Origin: Aureococcus anophagefferens
Lineage: Eukaryota; Sar; Pelagophyceae; Pelagomonadales; Pelagomonadaceae
DNA: 14,072 nt
Direction of reading: 5' to 3'
NCBI RefSeq assembly: GCF_000186865.1
Contig: NW_008705616.1
Coordinates: forward strand, 46,606-60,677
Of the stretch, positions 1 through 7,435 are shown in pieces. The position numbers and the translations under genes are program-made. Under the pieces are notes generated by a model that saw only the letters and a list, made by a program, of their open reading frames with translations, was not told the DNA's origin and did no database searches. Positions within the stretch are counted from its first letter, which is position 1. Each line of letters begins with the position of its first letter.

Positions 1-456
1 CAGCGTCTCGTAACCCAACATCCCCGAAGCGAGCAGCGCCAACTCCACCCACGCCCCCCACCGCCCCACCCCCCCCGCCTTTTTCTTTTTTTCAGAAACC
101 GACCACACGAACATATGTGAGCCGCACGAGGCGTCTCGAACCGCCGTACCCAGCCCGCGGTTCTAACAAGATGTCCACTCGGTCGACTATGACCGGGTTC
201 GACTGTCTCCATCGACGTGCAGCCGAAGCGCATACGCGTGCCACAGGGTTGACCGACTAGAAACCGGACAATTCTAGTGCGCACGAGCAGGAGGACATGC
301 AGAATGCCTACTGGAACCTAGGCCCTGCGATTCCCCCTCTTGAGAGAGAGGGGGGCTGAGTAAAGAAGGTGCGACCTTTAGCGTGCTTTAGCGTGGTCGG
401 CTTGCTACTCTGCCGTGACCAACCGAGCAATACAGAACTTGAGGCGGCCCTACACA
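1..456. other. Left flank; possible terminal exon on + strand
   Basis: No gene is recognised here. A C/T-rich tract at about 69-93 ends in CAG at 93-95, which looks like a plus-strand 3' splice site. The frame that follows stays open for 54 codons from 96 to a TAG at 258-260, so this could be the last exon of a gene outside the window. The encoded peptide matches nothing I know. The rest is non-coding, probably the 3' flank of the minus-strand gene ending at 457. A short CT-rich patch lies at 335-350. Confidence 0.2.
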
Positions 457-915
457 CTAGTCCTCGGGCGCGCGGAGCTCGCCGACGAGCTGGACGACGG
501 TCGCGGGGGGGAGCACGGGGGACGTGGCGAGGCGGCGGACGGCCTTGGACTTCTTGTCCCCGGGGTAGTGGGACCAGGGCTCCTCCTTCTTCCACTCCTT
601 CAAGTTGAGGAGCGCCCAGGCCCGCTCCGGGGGCATCGTCTCGTCCTCGGCGAGGAAGTAGGGCATGTACTGGTCGCGCACGTCGTAGGACGCGCCGGGG
701 CCGCCGCCGTCCGAAACGACGAACGTCGTGAAGAGGACGACGCGCGGCGACGCCGGGTCGCGGATCGCGTCGCGCGGGCCCGCGTGGACCATGGCGTGGT
801 CGCCAACGAAGATCGAGCCGGCGTTCCAGACGTCCTTGGACCGCGGCGCGGCCTCGTCGTCGCCGCCGCGCCGCGGCCGCGCGGGCGCGGGCGCGGGCGC
901 GATCGGATCGATTCG
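457..915 (-). CDS. Fe(II)/2-oxoglutarate dioxygenase-like protein, C-terminal part only
   Basis: The frame is open from 915 down to a TAG at 459-457. It reads through SKDVWNAGSIFVGDHAMVHAG and then a PRVVLFTTF segment. A small-residue strand before a His, then an Arg 14 residues later, resembles the distal metal-binding His and the 2-oxoglutarate-binding Arg of phytanoyl-CoA-hydroxylase-like dioxygenases. The first metal site (HxD) and the N-terminal half of the fold are absent. No ATG occurs before 792, and an ATG start there would cut into the motif. The frame is closed upstream by a TAG at 918-916, three bases beyond the stop of the SUMO protease gene on the same strand. It may be the downstream exon of a larger transcript, a truncated copy, or a broken gene model. 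An AG acceptor lies just before 852 and another before 834. The family call is from motif shape only. Confidence 0.5.
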   Translation of the reverse strand, partial: RIDPIAPAPAPARPRRGGDDEAAPRSKDVWNAGSIFVGDHAMVHAGPRDAIRDPASPRVVLFTTFVVSDGGGPGASYDVRDQYMPYFLAEDETMPPERAWALLNLKEWKKEEPWSHYPGDKKSKAVRRLATSPVLPPATVVQLVGELRAPED

Positions 916-920
916 CTATC

Positions 921-3628
921 TTACAGGCCGATGGTTTTCGGCGGCGGCGGCGAGCCGCCGAACTCCTCGTCGAAGTCGTCGTCGTCGACGTCGTCGTCCG
1001 AGGCCGGCGGCGTCAACTGCGTCGGCGGCTTCCGCTTCCGCGGCGACGACGTCGACTTGCCCGCGACGGAGGACGTCGACTGGCCCGTCTTTTGCCGCTT
1101 GGCGGGCGGCAGGCAGTCGGGCATGGACGCGCCGTCGCGGAAGCTCTGGCGCGGCGGCGCCTGCGCCTTCGCCTTCGGCGGCGCCGGCGCGGTGTCGCGC
1201 TTCTGGCGCGCCTTGGCCTGCACCAGCGCGCCCGCGAGGTCGTCGCTCGCCGTCGCGGCGTCGGCGGCGCGCGCGTCGGGCATGCTCTCCGTGGCGTCGG
1301 AATCCGCGACGTCGTCGTCGTCCGCCGCCTCCGGCGCCTTCGCCTCGGGAAGCTCGGCCTCCTTGGCCCTCATCGCCTTCTCCCACTCGAGGTCGAAGAA
1401 GTGCAACAGCTTCGCGCGCTTGGCCTTGACGTCCTCGCGCTTGAAGAGCTGCTTCGAGAAGCGGTCGCCGAAGGTCATGTCGTCGTCCGCGGCGCGCGCC
1501 GGCAGCGGCTTGTCGAAGAGGAGGTCGAAGAACTTGAGGACGTAGACGCCGCAGTCGAAGGAGTTGCGCTGCTTCGGGAGGTCCGGCGCGAAGATGGGCA
1601 TCGTCTCGGCCTCGAAGCGGCCGTCGAGGTCGCGCGACGCGTGGCGGTCGGCCCAGGCGCACTTGAGGAACGCGCGGAGGTACTCGGCGATGCGGCCCTT
1701 GTCGTGGGACCGGAGGCTGTCCATGGCGAGGATGTACGGCTCCGACGGGTCGGGCGTGGCGTCCGCGTCGTCGCCGTCGCCGTCGCTGTCGGAGTCGATT
1801 TCGATGACGTCGCCCTTCTTCGGCTTCGGCTTCGGCGCGCGCGGCGTCCGCCGCGAGGGCTTCTTGCCGGGGTTGACGACGACGGCGAGGCTCCAGTGGA
1901 GGTGCTCGTTGACGGGCACGAAGAGGAGGTCCTGGTCGAAGACGTCGACGTTCTTCGTCCACCGCTTGACCTTGGCGTAGGCCTTCTTGGCGTCGAAGGA
2001 GCCGGGGAACGCCTCGGCCTCGAGCATCTTCGTGAAGAAGAAGGTCGAGAAGACGTGGACGCTCACGACCGACGCGAGCTGGTTGTGCATCTTGTTCTTG
2101 AGGTAGAGGTTGATCAAATTGTCGTTGAGGAACTCGCCGTCCTGGAGGCGGAGGCGGTCGCCCTTGAGGCACGTGATCGCGTCGGGCGCCTTCGCGCTGG
2201 GGAAGGTGAAGGCGGGCTCGGCGTTGGCCGGGTCGTCGACGAGGTTGACGTGCGCCGGCGCCGCGCCGCGCTTGCGCTTCGAGCCGCCCCGCGGCGCCGC
2301 GGCGGCCGGCTCCGCCTCGTTCTGCTTCGCGCGGCGGCGCTTCTCCATGGCGTCGGCGTCCGTGACGCCAAGGAGGTAGGGGGCCGCGGTGTCCGCGCCG
2401 CTGATCAGGTTGATCGTCGCGTGCGAGTAGTTGTCGTAGAGGAAGCCGAGGACGTCGTCGGTGAAGACGCGCGCGGCCGAGCCGGCGAGGTCGAGGACGA
2501 CGCGGCAGTGGGGGCCCGGGTTCTGGCTCGGGTCGAAGCGCTCGCGGCTCAGGGTGTTGCCGACCCAGGCGTTCTTGTCCAGGGTCAGCGCGAGGAACTT
2601 GACGACGGGCCCCCCGTCGCTCAGGTCCGCCGGCGCGTCGTCGCCGCAGAGGTCGATGGGGCCGGCGTCGGCGTCGTCCTGCGTCTTGTACGCCATGGAT
2701 TCGATGTCGCGCGCCTGGATGGCCACGGTGCGGTAGTTGCCCGTAAGCTGGCTCTTCCACTCCATGTTGATGGCCTGTTCCGTGATGACGAGGCCCGCGC
2801 CGAAGTGGAGCTCCGTGCCGAAATACGCGCGCTTGCAGTCGAGCCTGCAATGCGGCGCGCCGCCGGGCTTCTTCTCGCGGCTCGGCTGGCGCCGCGGCGG
2901 CGGGCTCGCGCGCCGCTCCGGCGTCTTCTTCGGCAGCGGCTTCGTGCCGTTGTACGGGCGGGCCCGGGGGCGGCCGCCGAGGACCTGGCCGCTTCCGCTT
3001 CCGTAGACGACCTTGCCGTCGTCGAGGCGCCGCCCGCCCGGGCCCGTGCCCGTGGCCCCGCGCTGCTGCATGCCCGCCTTGTACGGCTGGCCGGGCGCCA
3101 CCATCGCGGTCTTGGCGATCTTGTGCTGCCCGAGCTGCGGCGGCGCCTTCGCCTTCGGCTTCCACGCGCGCTCGTCGTCGCAGTCGCCTACGATCGCATC
3201 GCGTCGCGCGCGCGCGAGGCATGGGGCGCGAGACGCGGGCCGCGCGCTGTCGGAGCCGATCTCGATGGCCTCCTCCTTGGCCCTGCCCGCCTTCTTCGCC
3301 CGCTCGAGCGCCAGCGGCGGCGCCTGAGGAGAAACAAACTCGCGGCTCGTGCGCTGCGGCGCCTTGCGCTTCGCCGCGGCCGACTTCAAGGCCACCATCT
3401 CCGTCGATTCCTTGGCGCGGTGGTCGCCCTGCGTCGCGCGGTCGCCCGCCGTGGGCTTGCAGTCGTCCTCGGACCCGGAATCGTCGTCCCGCACACGGCC
3501 CCCGCTGGGGCCGCGCCCCTTCCCGGAGCCCCCCGCTTCTCCTGCTGCTCCGCCTTGCGCCGCCGAGCGGGCGGGGCGCTATCGATGGCCCCGCAGTCGT
3601 CAAAATCCAAATCGTTCAGCCGGCTCAT
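921..3628 (-). CDS. Ulp2/SENP6-7-like SUMO protease (C48 cysteine peptidase)
   Basis: The protein should remove SUMO from conjugates, probably in the nucleus. The long frame (857 codons from 3494 to the TAA at 923-921) shows, in order: a low-complexity charged N-terminus; a PH-like region (about residues 200-350, from HCRLDCKRAYFG to FLYDNYSHATINL); and a C48 domain (about 420-700). The catalytic set is intact: His533 in HLHWSL, Asp592 in AMDSL, Gln642 and Cys648 in KQRNSFDCGVY. About 42 extra residues lie between His and Asp compared with Ulp1, as expected for the Ulp2/SENP6-7 type. This insert holds VIEIDSDSD, a SUMO-interacting motif with an acidic tail; EAIEIGSDS near residue 76 is a second. 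The tail has a basic NLS-like KRKPP followed by an acidic run. The start is unsettled: no ATG lies in this frame before 3398, but an ATG at 3628 opens MSRLNDLDFDDCGAIDS in another frame, so a tiny intron or a base error lies between. Divergent from the gene at 3859. Confidence 0.85.
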
Positions 3629-3858
3629 GCCTTGCTTTTTCTCTCCTGCGCGCGAACTAAACTGAACGTGTTCCGCGCCTTTTCTCCGTGGTCCGCGTGC
3701 CGCGGCCAAGGGCGTCTCTGCGGCGTGGCTCGCGCGCGCCCCCGTGACGATGCGCGCGAGGAGGCCGGGCAGGCGCAGGCTCGATGCGGAGCTCTCCTCG
3801 ACCCAAGCGGCATCACTGACCTGAACTTCGAGTATTCGAGTACGCTGTCTCTCTCGTG
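3629..3858. promoter_or_regulatory. Divergent promoter between SUMO protease and papain-like gene
   Basis: Only 230 bp separate the probable ATG of the minus-strand SUMO protease (3628) from the ATG of the plus-strand papain-like gene (3859), so both promoters and 5'UTRs must fit here. More than half of it (3684-3825) is a repeat found again upstream of RPL29. A short CT run (about 3847-3856) sits just before the plus-strand ATG. I see no clear TATA box. Promoter function is inferred from geometry. Confidence 0.45.
3684..3825. repeat. 142-bp exact direct repeat, copy 1
   Basis: Bases 3684-3825 are identical to 6252-6393 by eye, in the same orientation, 2568 bp apart. The flanks differ immediately on both sides (T against G before, C against G after). 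On the minus strand one frame stays open through the repeat, beginning [19 protein letters not shown] after a CAG, so it may derive from an exon; the plus strand is also open. There is no TG...CA end and no obvious target-site duplication, so an LTR is not supported. Confidence 0.9.
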
Positions 3859-5340
3859 ATGGTGCCGAAGAACGTGGCTCTCCGCCGGGCGGCCATCGCC
3901 GGCCTTTCCCTCGCCGCCGTGGCCGTACTCGGCTACCGTTCGCGCTTCCCGTCCCTGGGCGCGGCCGTGTCCGCGACTGCGTCGGAGCTCGCTGCCCTCG
4001 GCGCAGTGCCCGAGTCGGGCGCGTCGTCGCCGTCGCCAGCGGCGACGCACGCGAGCCGGTCGTGGAATCTGACGGCGGAGAAGGCCGTCGTCTACGGGGC
4101 CCTCGTCGACGAGGAGCTCGCCGCCGTCTTCGACGCCTGGGCCGCGGACTTCTCGCGCGCGTATGCGACGGCCGACGAGCGCGCGGAGCGCTACGCGCAC
4201 TTCAAGAAAAATTTAGCCGAGGTCGACCGTCTCAACGGCGCCCACCCCTACGCACTTTTTGGCCTCACGCGCTTCGCCGACCGGAGCGACGCCGAGCGGT
4301 CCACGCGGCGGTCACGGCGCGCCGCGCTCGCGGACATGGTCGCCGCGCTGCCCGGATCCGTCGCCGCGGGCCGCCAGCTTGCGAGCGACGACCACGATAC
4401 CGGCTTCGACGGCGGCACGGATGACGGCACGGCGACGCGGAGCGGCATGGCCCGGGGCAAGGTCGGCTGGATGTCCGAGGACTCGTGCGTCGCGTGCGGC
4501 AAGCCCGACGCGGACCACCAGTTCAGCCGGGCCCAGGTCTGGGAGTTCCGCAACTACTCGTCGACGTACCAGCCGACGAAGTTCGACTGGCGCGCCCTCG
4601 GCGCCGTCACGGACGTCAAGGACACGGGCGACTGCGCGTCGACCTGGGCCTTTGCCGCGGCCGGCGACATCGAGGGTACGCAGTTCCTCTCGACGGACGA
4701 CGCGCTCGCGAGCCTCAGCGCCCAGCAGCTGGTCGCCTGCGACACGCTCGACGACGGCTGCCTCGGCGGCGACGCCTTCAAAGCCTTCCAGTACGTCGAA
4801 TCCTTCGGCGGCCTCGCGTTCGACGCGGACTACGCGTACGCGAACGTGGACGTGGCCGCGCAGCCGCCCCACAGCACGCCGACCTGCGACAAGGCGGCGC
4901 TGAACGCGGCGCTGAAGGGCGGCGCCGTCGCGCGCGTCGGCGCGTGGCAGATGGTCGCCATGGGCGCGGGCGACGAGGACCTGCTCAAGCTCGCGCTCCT
5001 CCGCAATGGGCCCGTCGCCGTAGCCATGAACTCCGAGGGCATGGACTTCTACGTCCACGGCGTCATGGGCTGCCCCTCCGACAAGGGCGACTGCGAGGCC
5101 GGCTCCATCGACGAGCACAAGCACTGCGACCCTGACACGCTCGACGTCCACGCGCTCCTCGTCGGATACGGCGAGCAGGACGGCCTCCACTACTGGGTCG
5201 TCAAGAACGCCTGGGGCGACATGTGGGGCGAGGACGGCTACTATCGCGTAGTCAGGGGCGTGAACCACTGCGGCATCGCCAACTTCGCCACGCACTCCGT
5301 GAGCAAGGCCATCGAATTCGACCACGCGGGTCACGCATAG
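3859..5340 (+). CDS. Papain-family (C1A) protein with catalytic Cys replaced by Thr; likely pseudoprotease
   Basis: Encodes 493 residues without introns, from ATG 3859 to TAG 5338-5340. A GTG precedes the ATG, but ATG is the natural eukaryotic start. Residues about 8-27 form a hydrophobic segment after a basic start, so a signal peptide or anchor targets it to the secretory/vacuolar route. Residues about 90-145 resemble an I29 inhibitor prodomain ([22 protein letters not shown] ... [13 protein letters not shown]). A long linker with a [10 protein letters not shown] patch precedes the mature domain (from about 235, [19 protein letters not shown]). The canonical QGxCGSCWAF is here [10 protein letters not shown]: the oxyanion-hole Gln is Thr256 and the nucleophile Cys is Thr262. 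His431 ([10 protein letters not shown]) and Asn450 ([10 protein letters not shown]) are kept, as are the [11 protein letters not shown] and GCLGG segments. The fold therefore looks intact without the nucleophile. Codon use matches neighbouring genes, so this is not an obvious decaying pseudogene. The C-terminus after the last fold strand is short. Confidence 0.88.
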   Translation: MVPKNVALRRAAIAGLSLAAVAVLGYRSRFPSLGAAVSATASELAALGAVPESGASSPSPAATHASRSWNLTAEKAVVYGALVDEELAAVFDAWAADFSRAYATADERAERYAHFKKNLAEVDRLNGAHPYALFGLTRFADRSDAERSTRRSRRAALADMVAALPGSVAAGRQLASDDHDTGFDGGTDDGTATRSGMARGKVGWMSEDSCVACGKPDADHQFSRAQVWEFRNYSSTYQPTKFDWRALGAVTDVKDTGDCASTWAFAAAGDIEGTQFLSTDDALASLSAQQLVACDTLDDGCLGGDAFKAFQYVESFGGLAFDADYAYANVDVAAQPPHSTPTCDKAALNAALKGGAVARVGAWQMVAMGAGDEDLLKLALLRNGPVAVAMNSEGMDFYVHGVMGCPSDKGDCEAGSIDEHKHCDPDTLDVHALLVGYGEQDGLHYWVVKNAWGDMWGEDGYYRVVRGVNHCGIANFATHSVSKAIEFDHAGHA

Positions 5341-5354
5341 CCCTGGCCGGCGAA

Positions 5355-5373
5355 CCCCCCCCCCCCCCCCCCC
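5355..5373 (+). repeat. C19 homopolymer in 3' flank
   Basis: Nineteen consecutive C residues lie 15 bp after the stop of the papain-like gene. This is a simple repeat whose length is likely unreliable in sequencing. The stretch 5374-5524 after it shows no coding signal. Confidence 0.9.
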
Positions 5374-5524
5374 ACCCCTTCCCTCTTCGACATCCTCTTC
5401 AAGGAACACTCGCCTAGTCTGCCGGCTTGTGTGCACCGCAGCTATGAGATCGGGCGGCAAGATGACCGTCGCAGGCGTAAATTATCGGTATTATGGGTGG
5501 GGGCTTTGACGGTCGCCCGTACCT

Positions 5525-5716
5525 AAAAACCTCCTCGAGATCGTGGGGCGCCACGCCAAGGCCGACTTCGAGGCCATCTACGACCACGAGTGGGCCAAAA
5601 TCGACCAGTCCGAGCGGCCGCAGGCCGAGCACATGCTCACCTACTTCCTCAAGACGAAGACCGCGGCCCTGCTCGCGTACTTCGCGCGCGACGACGTCTC
5701 GCCGCTAACCAAGACA
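5525..5716 (+). pseudogene. Orphan exon-like coding segment, family not recognised
   Basis: After a TAA at 5522-5524 the frame opens as KNLLEIVGRHAKADFEAIYDHEW and continues with AKIDQSERPQAEHML, TYFLKTKTAALLAYFARDD and VSPLTKT. The amphipathic, low-bias composition and GC-rich third positions look like real protein. There is no ATG at its start, and the coding look is lost after about 5716, although the frame stays open to 6067. A GT at 5717 and an AG at 5824 could bound a 108-nt in-frame intron containing the nested palindrome. A second coding-like stretch, GYLNSSALDCVIPTISDLIRV, begins at 5913 in another frame. It could be a captured exon, a gene remnant or a poorly resolved gene. I recognise no domain. 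Confidence 0.35.
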
Positions 5717-5747
5717 GTACGGATTCTCTACTGGAAAATGACATCTA

Positions 5748-5816
5748 GGAGCCCCGCGCGGTCGAAAAAAGCTCCTGCGGACGCGTCCGCAGGAGTCGTC
5801 GCCCCTCCGGGGCTCC
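5748..5816. repeat. Nested inverted repeat around a 24-nt perfect palindrome
   Basis: Positions 5772-5795 form a perfect 24-nt palindrome. Nine-base arms GGAGCCCCG (5748-5756) and CGGGGCTCC (5808-5816) enclose it, making a 69-bp symmetrical unit. It could be a very small inverted-repeat element or a transcript hairpin. It lies inside the possible GT-AG interval 5717-5824. Confidence 0.8.
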
Positions 5817-5846
5817 GAAAACAGACCCTTCACCGACGTACGTGGT

Positions 5847-5865
5847 ACGGCCGCTACGCGGCCGT
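5847..5865. repeat. 8-bp perfect hairpin with 3-nt loop
   Basis: ACGGCCGC (5847-5854), loop TAC, then GCGGCCGT (5858-5865). It lies 31 bp beyond the nested palindrome and is very GC-rich. It may act only as RNA structure; function unknown. Confidence 0.7.
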
Positions 5866-6251
5866 GCTTCCCCTGTGCTCCTCAACTGGCTTCGCCTCGG
5901 GCGGCCGTTTCCGGTTACCTGAACTCTTCGGCTCTCGACTGCGTGATCCCCACGATCTCCGACCTGATCCGCGTGCGCCGACGGCCGCCTCGGCAGAGAG
6001 CCGTTCGCAGGGGATGCTTGTCGAGAAGCGCGCGCGCGTCCCGGGCGCGCAGAAGTTGAAGTGGTAGTCGAGGTGAATCGACGCGCTTCGTGTCGCAGCA
6101 GACGTCGTCACCTCATGCAATCGGATGACTGCCCCGGCGGGCGCGCCACGGCGCCGGCAGCCGGGCGGGTCGCCGCCGATGCGGGCGCGAACACCGCCTC
6201 TCGCGAGCCGCGTTTGGAAGACTCGTCTAGCGGAGCGCATCGCGCCGCATG

Positions 6252-6393
6252 CTCCGTGGTCCGCGTGCCGCGGCCAAGGGCGTCTCTGCGGCGTGGCTCG
6301 CGCGCGCCCCCGTGACGATGCGCGCGAGGAGGCCGGGCAGGCGCAGGCTCGATGCGGAGCTCTCCTCGACCCAAGCGGCATCACTGACCTGAA
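6252..6393. repeat. 142-bp exact direct repeat, copy 2
   Basis: Second copy of 3684-3825, identical over its full length by eye. It ends 146 bp before the proposed 5'UTR intron of RPL29 and is followed at once by a purine-rich GGA-type run (6391-6407). The two copies flank the papain-like gene and the orphan fragment. The preceding stretch 5866-6251 shows no recognisable gene. Confidence 0.9.
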
Positions 6394-6538
6394 GGAGGAG
6401 GAGGACAGATCTTACACACAAGGACAGATTTTACCCCCGGCGCGGCGAGGAGGAGGAGCGACACTCTCGCCGATATCGAGGCCCCGCGTCGATTGCTGCC
6501 GCGCCCCCCGCTCATCGATTGTGCTCCTCGAACTACCG

Positions 6539-6642
6539 GTGAGTTGCCCGCACCCCCGCCCCGAGTAGTGGCAGCCGCAGCATCGAGTCGAAGACCCCGG
6601 ACCAGTCCAGCGACCTTCACAACAGATCAGCGACCCTCGCAG
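6539..6642 (+). other. RPL29: Likely 5'UTR intron of RPL29
   Basis: A consensus donor GTGAGT at 6539 and an acceptor CGCAG ending at 6642, five bases before the RPL29 ATG, frame a 104-nt intron in the leader. An intron close to the start codon is common in ribosomal protein genes. Not needed for the reading frame, so it rests on splice consensus alone. Confidence 0.55.
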
Positions 6643-6647
6643 GCAAT

Positions 6648-6918
6648 ATGGTCAAGCAGAAGAATCACACGGCGCGCAACAAGACCGTCAAGGAGCACGC
6701 GCGAGGCATCAAGAAGGCGCGGCGCCCGCGCCACGAACTGTATCTGCACGTGGCAAGACTCGCCCTCGCAGGTGCCGAACTTCCGCTACAGATCGCTCAA
6801 GGGCATTGACCCCAAGGCGCTGCGCAACAGGAAGTTTTCCTTGCGCTGGAACAAGGGAGGTCGCCCGAGCGTTGACTCGGAGTCCGACGACGACGACGAG
6901 GAGGAGGAGGAGGCGTGA
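6648..6918 (+). CDS. RPL29: 60S ribosomal protein eL29 (RPL29), two coding exons, acidic tail
   Basis: Structural protein of the cytosolic large ribosomal subunit. Exon 1 (6648-6739) gives MVKQKNHTARNKTVKEHARG and IKKARRPRHE; exon 2 (6792-6918) gives SLKGIDPKALRNRKFSLRWN and KGG. Joined over a 52-nt GT-AG intron, these match the eL29 signature K-NHTA-N---K-H--GIKK-----R---SLKG-DPK-LRN. The product is 72 residues, near the short fungal form. After KGG the protein ends GRPSVDSESDDDDEEEEEA, a strongly acidic tail, whereas eL29 proteins usually stay very basic to the end. The unspliced frame stops within the intron region, so splicing is required. The ATG at 6648 is chosen because it begins the conserved N-terminus and follows an acceptor by five bases. 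The 3' flank (6919-7070) shows no further plus-strand gene. Confidence 0.9.
6740..6791 (+). other. RPL29: 52-nt coding intron of RPL29
   Basis: GTATCT donor at 6740 and CTACAG acceptor ending at 6791. Removing it joins a phase-2 exon end (CT) to A|TCG and restores the eL29 frame with one extra Leu against the family. A 22-nt alternative (6750-6771) also keeps the frame but adds several residues not in eL29, so I prefer 52 nt. Confidence 0.8.
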
Positions 6919-7072
6919 ATGACGCCGGAGGACGCGTGTGGCTACGCCGAGCGACGAAGCGCGCCCCCCTAGATTTTAAGGGTCTGGGAAACGGTAGAAA
7001 GATGAGACCAAGAAGAGGATTCCCTCGCACGAGCGGCCGAGCAGGGCCTGGATCGTCGATGTGCGGGCGCTG

Positions 7073-7231
7073 CGATCTAGCCAAGTCCGCCGCGGCCGGC
7101 GTTAGAGTAACGACGAACTTCATGCGCTCCCGGGAGTCGTTCCCCTCGTAAGTGGCGATGCACGGGGCACCGGCGCTCGCTCCGGCGCCCGTGACGACCA
7201 CGACGGCCCAGGCGAGGCACAGGCGCGCCAT
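7073..7231 (-). CDS. Possible secreted protein, 5' exon only
   Basis: From an ATG at 7231 the minus strand reads MARLCLAWAVVVVTGAGASA, a plausible signal peptide with cleavage after ASA, then GAPCIATYEGNDSRERMKFV and VTLTPAAADLARS. The frame stays open far beyond, to 6797, but the later residues (Pro/Arg-rich) look like antisense of the RPL29 3' region, so the real gene probably ends or splices near 7073. I find no decisive splice site and no known domain. It would converge with RPL29. Other frames here also look weakly coding. Confidence 0.3.
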
Positions 7232-7435
7232 CCTCGCGGATGTACTTGGCGAACTCGCCGTCGCGGGGCGCGTCGCGTACCAGCCTCGAGACATCGAGTC
7301 GCCGGGATGGAAGGACGCAAAACAAAACGGGCGTTCCAATTCAAATCCGCAGCCGTGCGACTCGTACTGAGTTGCCATCCTCGTGTCAGGATCTACTTGC
7401 AGAGACCAGGGTCCAATTTCCGCAACCACTATTAA

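Noticed and set aside
1092..3665. 857-codon plus-strand ORF antisense to the SUMO protease
   Set aside because: Arg/Val/Ala/Leu-rich shadow typical of the reverse strand of a GC-rich gene; the minus frame has the full C48 catalytic set.
4312..5460. 382-codon minus-strand ORF over the papain-like gene
   Set aside because: Low-complexity Val/Ala/Arg shadow; the plus frame carries a recognisable prodomain and papain fold.
3684..6393. 142-bp direct repeats as LTRs of a retroelement carrying the papain-like gene
   Set aside because: No TG...CA ends, primer-binding site, polypurine tract in the right place, or target-site duplication.
6750..6771. 22-nt intron in RPL29
   Set aside because: It keeps the frame but leaves residues absent from eL29; the 52-nt intron 6740-6791 gives a near-perfect family match.
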